This document shows positions 25,729 to 33,518 of a stretch of 50,545 nt of DNA, one piece after another. This DNA comes from Clostridiales bacterium (lineage in GTDB: Bacteria > Bacillota_A > Clostridia > Saccharofermentanales > Saccharofermentanaceae): contig JAFYJX010000036.1 in NCBI GenBank assembly GCA_017537905.1, positions 1 through 50,545 of the forward strand, read 5' to 3'. The translations under genes and the position numbers were made by a program. Position 1 is the first letter of the stretch; the number at the start of each line of letters is the position of its first letter. The notes under the pieces are model-generated. The model made no database searches. It saw only the letters and a program-made list of their open reading frames with translations, and was not told where the DNA came from.

Positions 25729-26874
25729 TTATCTCAAAATCACATTCCTGCTGTAACGGTCGTAAGAGAGGTAAAGCTTGTCTATTCCGGACTGAGTTGC
25801 AATACTCTCAAAATCAGATATACTGACGTCCCCGCCGCGGGCGCAGATCATATCATTTGTCTCATTAAGATGCGTCACGAACAATGATGTCTTAACATCA
25901 TACGGACAGTTTTCACGGCTGTCATTAACTGCACGGGATACAGGTTCAGATGCTGAACCGAACCTCCCGAAACGCATGCTGCCCTGCCATGGATTCGGCT
26001 TATTAGTCTCATCAACAAAAACAAGGGCGCTGTCTTCTTCAAAAGGTCCGGCACCATGACGTGTAAGATAGGATCTCGTTACGTATACCGCTTCATCAAG
26101 CTTCAGACCATGTGATCCCAAAAGCATAACCGGATTGGTTATATTCGTCCTGCTGCATGTCGTGTGAGGCCACAGATCATCTCTTGCGGTATCCAGGAGC
26201 AGTCCCTGTCCGCCCTCGAAAACAACATTGTCGTAGGACAGGAAAAAGCCCAATTCATCATCAACGAGAGTTACATTCTTTTCGAGCGCCGACTTAAGGA
26301 TAGAAGCATATTTTTCAGTATCAAGATCAAGCGTGTCACTTATGCCGAATTTGGAGATCTTAAGTGCGACATATTCATTCTCGATCTGCTTAAGTCTCGC
26401 AGCCAGTCCGGTTATGGAAAGGGATGCAATATCACGAAGCGAGAGGCGGTAATCCGTAAGAGATCTTTTCGTAGCTTCCCAGATACCCATGCCGCACGAA
26501 CCGTGCTTGTCCGCGCCTCTTGATTCTTCCCTCTTCTGGTTCAGATAAACATCGTAGAGCAGTGTTATAGAGCAGTCGGGAGAAGCATAAATACTGACAG
26601 GATTCGAAGACACTTCGGAGAATTCATTTATCTCTTCTTCGAGCTTATATAGATCAGGCAGAAATGCTGATGCCCAATAAGTGTCGGCACCATTAAAGGA
26701 TCCGGACGATAGCTCGTGGAAAACGAATCTCTTATCTTCCCTGTCAACAGTGTGGGCGGCCTGCGCGCCGCCGTTATGCCTTACAACAAGATTATGACCT
26801 GACAGTGTCAGATAATCGACTGCCAGGCCTTTTCCTTCGTCTCCGTAATTGTTTCCGATTACAGCGTAATACAT
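25729..26874 (-). CDS. Divergent adenylosuccinate synthetase (PurA) homologue
   Basis: 381 residues, about 50 shorter than typical bacterial PurA. The GTP-binding start reads VIGNNYGDEGKG with the catalytic Asp12; the second catalytic His is His41 (AQAAHTV). HGSCGMG (124-130) stands where PurA has TTGRGIG; FEGGQGLLLD (219-228) and TRHGAGPF (271-278) are conserved. The aspartate-binding loop, normally a TGRxRR-type motif, is replaced by NPWQGSMRFGRFG (294-306). It therefore probably condenses an amino acid with a purine nucleotide using GTP, but on an altered substrate or as a regulated ligase. It is last of three tightly spaced genes after VWA and kinase-like partners, a context unlike a housekeeping purA. 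Confidence 0.82.
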   Translation of the reverse strand: MYYAVIGNNYGDEGKGLAVDYLTLSGHNLVVRHNGGAQAAHTVDREDKRFVFHELSSGSFNGADTYWASAFLPDLYKLEEEINEFSEVSSNPVSIYASPDCSITLLYDVYLNQKREESRGADKHGSCGMGIWEATKRSLTDYRLSLRDIASLSITGLAARLKQIENEYVALKISKFGISDTLDLDTEKYASILKSALEKNVTLVDDELGFFLSYDNVVFEGGQGLLLDTARDDLWPHTTCSRTNITNPVMLLGSHGLKLDEAVYVTRSYLTRHGAGPFEEDSALVFVDETNKPNPWQGSMRFGRFGSASEPVSRAVNDSRENCPYDVKTSLFVTHLNETNDMICARGGDVSISDFESIATQSGIDKLYLSYDRYSRNVILR

Positions 26875-26884
26875 CTGACGGGTA

Positions 26885-27739
26885 TCAGAAGATAAGTTCG
26901 CTCATCATGGAATCAAGATTCTTCTCAACTTTCAGGTCGAGATCGCCCAGGATATCGCTGCGCTTTAATCCCTTAACCTTGCAGATAACGCTGATGATAA
27001 GTTCAGGAAGCAGTGATACGTCGGTCTTTGCGAGATTGATCGTTCTGCCGTTGATAACCGTTCTTCTGTTGTGAGAAGCGATGTTGATATGGAAGAGTTC
27101 ATAAGTGTTCAGCGTCTCATCTGCAACCTGCTCGGCTGTCATGTCACACTGTACGTCATCACCGAAGATGTTCTTGATATCTGAAGCCTTCAGATCGTCG
27201 TGATTGGAAGCATCACCGATCGTGAAAGCAAAGCCCTTCTTGCCTCTCTTCTTCATGCTGTCCGTATCTGTATGGTGTGCTAAGAAATACCAGAACAGAG
27301 CGTAATCTTCAGGAATATCTCCGCCCTTACCTTCGAGCCAGAGCTCCAAGAGCTGTTCTGCGATACGGATATCGGATTCAAACTGTGTGACCTGCAAAGG
27401 AGCACTGTCACTGACGTCACCTATTGCCGCGAACATAAGCTGGGGATCCGGAATGACATTGGATGCATAGAGCTTCTTCATGAGTTCGTTAAGTGAATTC
27501 TTGACGATCTCTTCGGAAAGATATCCCATGGAACCGGTTACATCGACACCTATTGCGATAGGCGTGGAATTCGGATGTTCATCGTTATCTCTTGCTTCTC
27601 TCATACCGATAAACTTCGGATTGAACTTATCGAGCATTTTCTTGTTCTTAAAGAGATTGTCAGCTCTGGCATCAGAAGTAATGCTCTTTGAAGTCTTAAG
27701 TCTTTCCCAGTCTCTTGCAGTGTAGCTTCCGCGTCCCAT
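26885..27739 (-). CDS. von Willebrand factor A-like domain protein
   Basis: 284 residues, no signal peptide, cytosolic. The MIDAS metal site is seen as GVDVTGS (D66-x-T-x-S70); GGDIPEDYALFWYF (about 138-151) and FAFTIGDA provide the usual later strands of the fold. VWA proteins bind a divalent ion and act as assembly or signalling platforms. The N-terminal 55 residues (start MGRGSYTARDWERL) are a basic, family-specific extension. The gene lies 15 bases after the kinase-like gene and 10 before the PurA homologue, and should act with them. The resemblance is to the VWA members of TerY-type stress systems, though distant. Confidence 0.8.
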   Translation of the reverse strand: MGRGSYTARDWERLKTSKSITSDARADNLFKNKKMLDKFNPKFIGMREARDNDEHPNSTPIAIGVDVTGSMGYLSEEIVKNSLNELMKKLYASNVIPDPQLMFAAIGDVSDSAPLQVTQFESDIRIAEQLLELWLEGKGGDIPEDYALFWYFLAHHTDTDSMKKRGKKGFAFTIGDASNHDDLKASDIKNIFGDDVQCDMTAEQVADETLNTYELFHINIASHNRRTVINGRTINLAKTDVSLLPELIISVICKVKGLKRSDILGDLDLKVEKNLDSMMSELIF

Positions 27740-27754
27740 AGTGTTACTCCTTTA

Positions 27755-28642
27755 TCATGTATTGAATTGATGGAAATTGTGTCCGTTAAATCCCTTCATG
27801 ATGACTTCATCCCAATTGCTGAAATCATCATAAGCCGTCTCTGCGGGCTCGCCGTCCAAAAACTTCATGCAGAGCTCTGGCGCCGTGGAAGTATCCATAA
27901 TATCCTTGGCGATGAGCCTCATGTCCTTAAGATAATTTCTTCTGGAAGTCCTCTCCACGCCGTCCCAGCCGTCGAGGATAAAGAGTTCATGAGTCTTGGG
28001 ATTGATATAGAGGTCTTCTGCCTTCAAGGCCCTGAAATCCATGTCATTGAATTCAAGAAGGCAGCCTAAGTTCTCGAGTCTCGAGATTATCCATGCGACA
28101 GTAGTTGCCTTCAGGTTCTCGAAAAGGAACAGCGGATAGATATTATCCGTCTTAGAAACGATCATTAACGCTCTGCCGTCTTCGAGTTCGGACTTATAAA
28201 CGATATTAGGCAGGAATCTGCTCAGATCCTTTATGTCCGCAGACGGATACTCGATCCTGGAGAGATTGTAAGTAAAGTTCGCGAGGCTTTCCGCTTTATT
28301 GAAGATAACAGCGAGCTTTTCAGTTCCAATATAGATTTCCTTGTCGTCCAGGATAACCGAGTAGTAGGAATCGAAAGTAACAGTAAGTCCCCTGTTCGTT
28401 GTGAAATTAGCCTTAGAACCGTTATTCCAGAGACGGAGGACATCGCCCTTGTCAGATACTTCATCGTTGATGAAACGGTCTGTCATGAGCATGTTGTCGC
28501 GGGTATTCTTATATGCCTTAAAGTCCTTGTCGGACAGATAAACATTCGATCCGCAGAACCTGCATACCATCTCGCCTCTGGAGCTGATCCTGTATTCAGC
28601 ACCACAGTTGTCGCATCTTACATTAAGCAGTTTGCTGTCCAT
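27755..28642 (-). CDS. Zinc-ribbon protein with kinase-like domain, probable pseudokinase
   Basis: 295 residues. A zinc ribbon at the N-terminus has Cys10, Cys13, Cys27 and Cys30. Residues about 70-290 resemble a protein-kinase fold: a hinge-like FLFENL (173-178), a helix VAWIISRLENLGCLLEF, then FRALKAEDLYI (203-213) where kinases have HRDLKPENI, and ILDGWDG (222-228) at the DFG position. The catalytic Asp of HRD is Ala and the Asn is Asp, so phosphotransfer is doubtful. This places it with ribbon-kinases found beside VWA proteins. It is the first gene of the three-gene operon, downstream of a TG-extended -10 element. Confidence 0.65.
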   Translation of the reverse strand: MDSKLLNVRCDNCGAEYRISSRGEMVCRFCGSNVYLSDKDFKAYKNTRDNMLMTDRFINDEVSDKGDVLRLWNNGSKANFTTNRGLTVTFDSYYSVILDDKEIYIGTEKLAVIFNKAESLANFTYNLSRIEYPSADIKDLSRFLPNIVYKSELEDGRALMIVSKTDNIYPLFLFENLKATTVAWIISRLENLGCLLEFNDMDFRALKAEDLYINPKTHELFILDGWDGVERTSRRNYLKDMRLIAKDIMDTSTAPELCMKFLDGEPAETAYDDFSNWDEVIMKGFNGHNFHQFNT

Positions 28643-28682
28643 CTCATTGCCCTATCCCTTTGCTTAAGATCTCACTTATTTG

Positions 28683-28691
28683 ATTATAACA
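28683..28691 (-). promoter_or_regulatory. TG-extended -10 promoter of the kinase-like/VWA/PurA operon
   Basis: Minus-strand TGTTATAAT (TG-N-TATAAT), 41 bases before the ATG at 28642. No good -35 is found at the standard distance. The same nine bases occur before the next upstream gene at 29922-29930. Confidence 0.55.
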
Positions 28692-28727
28692 TTGCTTAAT
28701 AAAGCGGGAGTTAAAACGTCCGAAATA

Positions 28728-29834
28728 TTATTCTTCAGGCGAGGATTCGTTCCTGGCTTCCAGTTCCCTGATAAGCTTTGCCTTGGCCATCAGTTCCCTG
28801 TTAAGGTTCATGTTATAGCGCTCGATATCCTCGACACGCTCCTGATGCTCTGTATCATCTGTGATCTCCAGGAGATATCCGCGCTTCTCATTTCCGTCGT
28901 AGAGATCGCCTACGTGGACAAGATAGATGAACTTATCCTTGTGGAATGTATGGTCTAAAGACATCTTTTCCGTCGCATACTGCTCGATCCACTTATCGAA
29001 AGATTCACGGAGGGTATCGTCAGTGATGATGTGGTCTGCCGGTGTTTTCGCGAGCTCCGGGAGAAATCTCTTGGCGACATCAGAAGAACTTAAGTACCTC
29101 TTATTAAAATCCAGTGCGATATAGCCGACCTTGCCCTCATTCTGGATAGAGCTGATAACGAGGTCGTCAACGCGGTACAGACCGATGTGATTCATGATAA
29201 GAAGGAAGCCTACCTCATCGACCAGATCTGCCAAAGCCATCCATTCGATCTCCTTCATGACCATGCGGCCGATGAAATAACAGAAGATCGAAAATATCTG
29301 CATGAACGCAGCGATGGCAAGGTCTCTTTTGGAGATATTCGGCTTTTTAAACCAGCCGTAAGCCAGCACGACCAAAGTGGCAATAAGGAAAAGTCCGATC
29401 ATCAGATAGAAGAGCGAATGAAGAGGCCCGTATTCTTTGACAAGGACCGTAATCCCATACCTGCTCTCGATTTCCAGATTCTTATAGAAGATAGGAGAAT
29501 ACCCCGCCGTAAACGAGAGGGCATAGACAGAAGATGCAATGAGTATCAGGATGAAGTTGATCCACTTGGGAACTTTTATCTGGCAGACAGAGAGAACAAT
29601 CATCATTCCCACAAGAGGGAAAAAGCATCCGCCGACATATATGCCCTTGTTGATTATAAGAGCCTCCCTGACATCCTTTGACAATGCCAGGAGAACATAA
29701 CAGACGTGTGAAAACAATGCCAGGATATATACCAGCGCATAAAGCACAGGATAATAACTGCGCTTGTTCCAGAAGAAAAGCACGCAGCAGATTAAAGACA
29801 GCACGCATATAACCACGTAAAAACTCAGGACCAT
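28728..29834 (-). CDS. 7TM histidine-kinase-type sensor with PAS domain, no output domain
   Basis: 368 residues. Seven hydrophobic segments occupy about 1-225, in the arrangement of the N-terminal 7TM module found ahead of kinases or GGDEF domains. A PAS-like domain follows (KVGYIALDFNKRYLSS..., HTFHKDKFIYLVHVGDLYDG, KRGYLLEITDDTEHQ), then a short coiled coil (VEDIERYNMNLNRELMAKAK) and the stop. No kinase, GGDEF or EAL domain is present, and there is no fragment of one in the 85 bases downstream. It may signal through a separate partner or be a truncated relic. It starts at an ATG ten bases after AGGGGG. Confidence 0.72.
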   Translation of the reverse strand: MVLSFYVVICVLSLICCVLFFWNKRSYYPVLYALVYILALFSHVCYVLLALSKDVREALIINKGIYVGGCFFPLVGMMIVLSVCQIKVPKWINFILILIASSVYALSFTAGYSPIFYKNLEIESRYGITVLVKEYGPLHSLFYLMIGLFLIATLVVLAYGWFKKPNISKRDLAIAAFMQIFSIFCYFIGRMVMKEIEWMALADLVDEVGFLLIMNHIGLYRVDDLVISSIQNEGKVGYIALDFNKRYLSSSDVAKRFLPELAKTPADHIITDDTLRESFDKWIEQYATEKMSLDHTFHKDKFIYLVHVGDLYDGNEKRGYLLEITDDTEHQERVEDIERYNMNLNRELMAKAKLIRELEARNESSPEE

Positions 29835-29921
29835 TGTGCGTTAACCCCCTGACAAACTCTAAAGACACCTACAAAAAAATCAGTAATTGGTAACAACAGT
29901 CGGATTTCTGCGATTTCGCAA

Positions 29922-29930
29922 ATTATAACA
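29922..29930 (-). promoter_or_regulatory. TG-extended -10 promoter of the 7TM sensor gene
   Basis: Minus-strand TGTTATAAT, 88 bases before the ATG. Beside it is the short palindrome TGCGA-TT-TCGCA (29909-29920), just downstream of the -10, which could be an operator. Confidence 0.45.
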
Positions 29931-29989
29931 TAATAAAAGGGGGCATCTGATTTGATAATTTTCGTCAATTTACAGAGATTAGATACCTG

Positions 29990-30862
29990 TTACAGATCAA
30001 AAATACTAATCTGCTTATCGGGCAGATCGTTAAGATACCTGAAGCACTCGTCCGGATTACACATGATATTGTTCTCTTTGCAGATACGGGTAAAGATCTT
30101 CATGAGCTTGGACGAGTCCGGAGAAGGCACCTCGTAAGAATTACCGTAATTGTAAATATATTTGTCCTTAAGACCAGGGAAATGCTTATCGAGTGCCTGA
30201 TAGAAGTATTCCCTGTCGCCGTCTCTTAAGGTCACGCCCATACCGAAATTGATAATGCCCTTAACTCCGGTACGTACACACTCATTAAGAATGTTCGTGA
30301 TGTTCTCTTCCGTGTCGTTAATGAACGGCAGGACCGGAGTAAGCCAGACGATTGTGGGAATACCCCTCTTCTGCATCTCTTCCAATACTTCGATGCGTCT
30401 TTTGGTATTGCAGACATTTGGTTCTAAGATACTGCAGAGATCATCGTCATAAGTTGTAAGCGTGATCTGCACAACACATTTCGCATCTTTGTTTATGGCA
30501 TCCAGAAGGTCAATATCTTCAAGTATCCTGTCAGACTTGGTCTGAATAGCAAGACCAAAACCGTATTTGTGTATTACCTCCAGGCACTTTCTGGTCAACC
30601 GCAGATCAGTCTCGCAATGCATATAAGGATCAGACATGGAACCTGTGCCGATCATGCATCTGGTACGCTTGGACTTAAGCGCCTGCTCTAAAAGCTCAGG
30701 AGCGTTTTTCTTAACTTCAATATCCTCAAACTTATGGTCGAACTGATAGCAAAGGCTTCTGCTGTCACAATAGATACAGCCGTGCGTACAGCCACGGTAA
30801 ATATTCATGCCATGGTATCCGTTCTTGTTGTGGAGAATCCCCTTTGCCTCGACAAAATGCAT
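29990..30862 (-). CDS. SPL-family radical SAM protein
   Basis: 290 residues. The radical SAM cluster motif is CTHGCIYC (Cys-x3-Cys-x2-Cys) near 25-32, preceded by GMNIYRG as in spore-photoproduct-lyase-like (Rv2578c-type) proteins; GTGSMSDPYMHCE and TKSDRILEDIDLL match the same group. It makes a 5'-deoxyadenosyl radical on an unknown substrate. The well-known member repairs DNA spore photoproduct, but this subgroup is not shown to. It ends a run of codirectional genes and starts five bases after the phosphotransferase stop. Confidence 0.85.
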   Translation of the reverse strand: MHFVEAKGILHNKNGYHGMNIYRGCTHGCIYCDSRSLCYQFDHKFEDIEVKKNAPELLEQALKSKRTRCMIGTGSMSDPYMHCETDLRLTRKCLEVIHKYGFGLAIQTKSDRILEDIDLLDAINKDAKCVVQITLTTYDDDLCSILEPNVCNTKRRIEVLEEMQKRGIPTIVWLTPVLPFINDTEENITNILNECVRTGVKGIINFGMGVTLRDGDREYFYQALDKHFPGLKDKYIYNYGNSYEVPSPDSSKLMKIFTRICKENNIMCNPDECFRYLNDLPDKQISIFDL

Positions 30863-30867
30863 TTGGG

Positions 30868-31581
30868 TTAATCCTTCTTTTCCCTCTCGCGGATAATCTT
30901 GCTGACCATTACGGAATCAGCAAAATCTTCATCAGTTATACCAAGTGATCTCATATCTGAAACTACGGCATCATTATATAAGCTGAGAACTTCAGGCGCA
31001 CATTCATTGAAGATGACATATGTGCGTGCGTAATCGAAAACCGCAGGTGCGATCCTCGCATTTATCCAGTCGATTATCTTTGGTTCCGAACCGTCATATG
31101 GCATCATGACATTCAAAAAGTGCATATCAAGATGGCAGATGCAGCTGTCCATTTTGTCAGACAGTCTTTCAATTACAGGAAAGATCTTCTGCTTGTTTTC
31201 TTCACTTATTCCAAACCCTGCCGTATCAATAAGCCGAGGCATCTTTACACCGTCAAGTTTCGCACTATGGACTTTGCGGAACATATCTGCAAGAATATCG
31301 AATCCGCCCACAAAGCCTTCCAGAACTTGCTTCTCGAGAGGTTCTCCTTCAATGAGGTCCATCTTTACAATGTAAGGATTGCCTGTATCGTAATACCTGA
31401 CATCACAAAGACCGGTCTTATTTACAGCTGCCTGCTGGTCCATCTCGAACCTGATCCAGTCGGGATTATATGTCGGTCTGTACACTTTATATGCATAGCC
31501 GTGATAACTGTAGACATCAGCCTGCGCACCATGTCCTATTACGATCTCTGTACCATCAAAAAAATTATTATCAGTGTTCAT
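30868..31581 (-). CDS. APH/ChoK-like phosphotransferase
   Basis: 237 residues. A glycine-rich loop (IGHGAQADVYSYHGYAYKVY) with Lys is followed by the catalytic segment HLDMHFLNVM (equivalent to HGDxxxxN) and the metal-binding Asp in KIIDWINA. Such enzymes phosphorylate aminoglycosides, choline or similar hydroxyls. Nothing shows the acceptor, so a resistance role should not be assumed. It overlaps the Nudix gene by 11 bases. Confidence 0.85.
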   Translation of the reverse strand: MNTDNNFFDGTEIVIGHGAQADVYSYHGYAYKVYRPTYNPDWIRFEMDQQAAVNKTGLCDVRYYDTGNPYIVKMDLIEGEPLEKQVLEGFVGGFDILADMFRKVHSAKLDGVKMPRLIDTAGFGISEENKQKIFPVIERLSDKMDSCICHLDMHFLNVMMPYDGSEPKIIDWINARIAPAVFDYARTYVIFNECAPEVLSLYNDAVVSDMRSLGITDEDFADSVMVSKIIREREKKD

Positions 31582-32053
31582 ATTCTTTAAGCGCTAAATA
31601 TTCACGTCTGTAAAGGCCGTAATCTTCGATCGCAGTTTCGTGAAAGCGTTCATACTTACTGAACATTTCTACTGCTTCATCAAGCGGCACCCAGACAGCC
31701 TTATAGCCTGCCTCCTTCTCGCCTTCCGTGAGATTTTGTTTGCCTGTATCTTCGATAAAATCACATACAAAATAGTGATTAATATGTCTCCAATCCAGGA
31801 AGAGTTCTTCTACCTCCAGATACTCTTCTGTTGCCCTGACCTTAATTCCGGTCTCTTCCAGAAGTTCTCTCTCGCAGCATTCGGCGTAATTCTCGCCTTC
31901 CTCGACACCGCCGCCCGGAATCATGTACTTGTTGTACTTGGTCTCATAACTCAAAAGAACCTTTCCGTCCTTTACTACGATTCCCCTGCATGCATGTCTT
32001 AGTCTTTTTACATAACCCAGATAGTCATCATTGATCAGTTGTAAGTTTTTCAT
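31571..32053 (-). CDS. Nudix hydrolase
   Basis: 160 residues. The Nudix box is complete: G-x5-E-x7-R-E-x2-E-E-x-G in GGGVEEGENYAECC plus ERELLEETGI. Such enzymes hydrolyse nucleoside diphosphates linked to another moiety, often damaged nucleotides. It sits between the HAD phosphatase and phosphotransferase genes and overlaps the latter, so the group is probably expressed together. Confidence 0.92.
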   Translation of the reverse strand: MKNLQLINDDYLGYVKRLRHACRGIVVKDGKVLLSYETKYNKYMIPGGGVEEGENYAECCERELLEETGIKVRATEEYLEVEELFLDWRHINHYFVCDFIEDTGKQNLTEGEKEAGYKAVWVPLDEAVEMFSKYERFHETAIEDYGLYRREYLALKEYEH

Positions 32054-32068
32054 ATTATCCCCCTAAAC

Positions 32069-32713
32069 TTAAAACAACTTCGAAATCTCCGAAGGTTCGG
32101 AGAGTATATACTCAGCGCCTGCTGTTTGCAACTCCTCTTTTGATCCGTATCCCCATAAGACACCCGCGCTCATTAATCCATTGGCCTTCGCGCCATCAAT
32201 ATCGTGATAACGGTCGCCGACCATCAGTATCTCAGACTTATCCTCTGCGCCCATCTCTTCGAGCAGATGAGATATAACATCTTCCTTCTTGCTGATCCTG
32301 CCGTCCATCGTGGCAGCACCAAAGAAATCGAAATACTTATAAAGATCAAAATGCTTAAGGATCTTAATTGAGAACTCATAAGGCTTCGAAGTAGCAAGAG
32401 CAATCTTAACCTGCCTTTCCTTCAGGTCTTCGAGCATTGCCGGAATGCCGTCGTAGACGCTGTTCTCGAACAAACCCGTAACGCTGAAATACTCTCTGTA
32501 GTACTTGATCGCCTGGGCAGCCTGTTCGTCCGAAAAGCCGTAGAATGTCTTGAACGAATAATCCAGCGGAGGACCAATGAACGGATAAAGTTCAGACCTG
32601 TCTGATACATGAATATCGTACTTTTCAAGCGCACGCATAACGGAATTGGTAATTCCGATCGCAGGATCCGTAAGCGTTCCGTCCAGATCAAATAAACAAT
32701 ACTTAAAACTCAT
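32069..32713 (-). CDS. HAD-superfamily phosphatase (phosphoglycolate/pyrophosphatase-like)
   Basis: 214 residues. HAD motifs are FDLDGTLTD (nucleophile and acid/base Asp, residues 8-16), ATSKP (motif II), a Lys in RISKKEDV (motif III) and MVGDRYHDIDGA (motif IV). The helical cap after motif I (PLDYSFKTFYGF...) matches the PGP/beta-phosphoglucomutase group. The substrate is unknown. It begins four bases after the upstream GNAT stop. Confidence 0.9.
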   Translation of the reverse strand: MSFKYCLFDLDGTLTDPAIGITNSVMRALEKYDIHVSDRSELYPFIGPPLDYSFKTFYGFSDEQAAQAIKYYREYFSVTGLFENSVYDGIPAMLEDLKERQVKIALATSKPYEFSIKILKHFDLYKYFDFFGAATMDGRISKKEDVISHLLEEMGAEDKSEILMVGDRYHDIDGAKANGLMSAGVLWGYGSKEELQTAGAEYILSEPSEISKLF

Positions 32714-32717
32714 AAGA

Positions 32718-33509
32718 TCATCCTATCGTGCAAAGCTTTCCTCTGAGAATGTATCCGATCTTCTCATAGCATTTATTGGAAGCGACATAATCAGCATCCG
32801 TATAAAGCATTGGAAGGTAACCGGAATCCTGCACTATCTTTGTTACCTGATATACAAGATGCTCAGCGTAGTGTTTCCTTCTGTGTTCCTTAAGCGTATA
32901 GACGAGACCAATCGAAGCCATCTCCTGGACAGGATGCCAGTTGCAGCTTGCAACGATCTTACCTTCGCCGTTTTTCCAGGTATAAAGCGATCCGGTCTTT
33001 ATTCCGTCCTCCACATACTGCTTGTACTGCTCCCTGCTCTCCTGATCGATATTAAGCTCTGTATGGAACATATCGAAAAATTCGACCATCACATCAGAAT
33101 CTTCATCCGTACACTGGTGCAGTTCGCCGTCTATAACAGATGTCGGGGCAATAGGATCAGGACAATCGTATGCAAAAAGATTGGTCGTGATCTTAAGGTC
33201 TAATCCGTCTACCTTAGCTCTCTTAATGAAGTATCCGGCAAGCTCATACTTAATGTTGAAATGATGCTCGCCATCCATGAATGAATTCTCTTTGGCAGTC
33301 TGGTATGCACGCTCCATATCTTCCTCAGAAGCGTCATCAGGCGTCCAGATCCATATGGGATAAGGTTGTCCCGAAAAGCAGATAATGAGCTTCTCGTGAT
33401 CAGTTAAAAGAAGCTCCAACTCGCCTCTTATTATCCTCGACATAACCGAGAACGTATACTTGTCCCGTTCTAAAAGTTTGAAATCTCTCTCGTCTGCAAA
33501 TGTATCCAT
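32718..33509 (-). CDS. GNAT family N-acetyltransferase with N-terminal extension
   Basis: 263 residues; the C-terminal half is the GNAT domain (ASIGLVYTLKEHRRKHYAEHLVY with the acetyl-CoA loop, then DADYVASNKCYEKIGYI). The first ~130 residues are a second, degenerate domain also seen in larger GNATs. The acceptor is unknown. Nine bases separate it from the upstream ABC exporter. Confidence 0.85.
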   Translation of the reverse strand: MDTFADERDFKLLERDKYTFSVMSRIIRGELELLLTDHEKLIICFSGQPYPIWIWTPDDASEEDMERAYQTAKENSFMDGEHHFNIKYELAGYFIKRAKVDGLDLKITTNLFAYDCPDPIAPTSVIDGELHQCTDEDSDVMVEFFDMFHTELNIDQESREQYKQYVEDGIKTGSLYTWKNGEGKIVASCNWHPVQEMASIGLVYTLKEHRRKHYAEHLVYQVTKIVQDSGYLPMLYTDADYVASNKCYEKIGYILRGKLCTIG

Positions 33510-33518
33510 AAAAACACC

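Noticed and set aside
25729..26874. Assignment as phage-type PurZ (2-aminoadenine synthesis)
   Set aside because: The GDEGKG Asp, replaced in known PurZ, is present, and there are no phage genes around; kept only as a possible distant relative.
25729..26874. Assignment as the housekeeping purA
   Set aside because: It is short, the aspartate loop and TTGRGIG motif are altered, and the neighbours are VWA and kinase-like genes rather than purine genes.
30868..31581. Calling the APH-like gene an aminoglycoside-resistance gene
   Set aside because: Only the general phosphotransferase motifs are seen; nothing identifies an antibiotic substrate.
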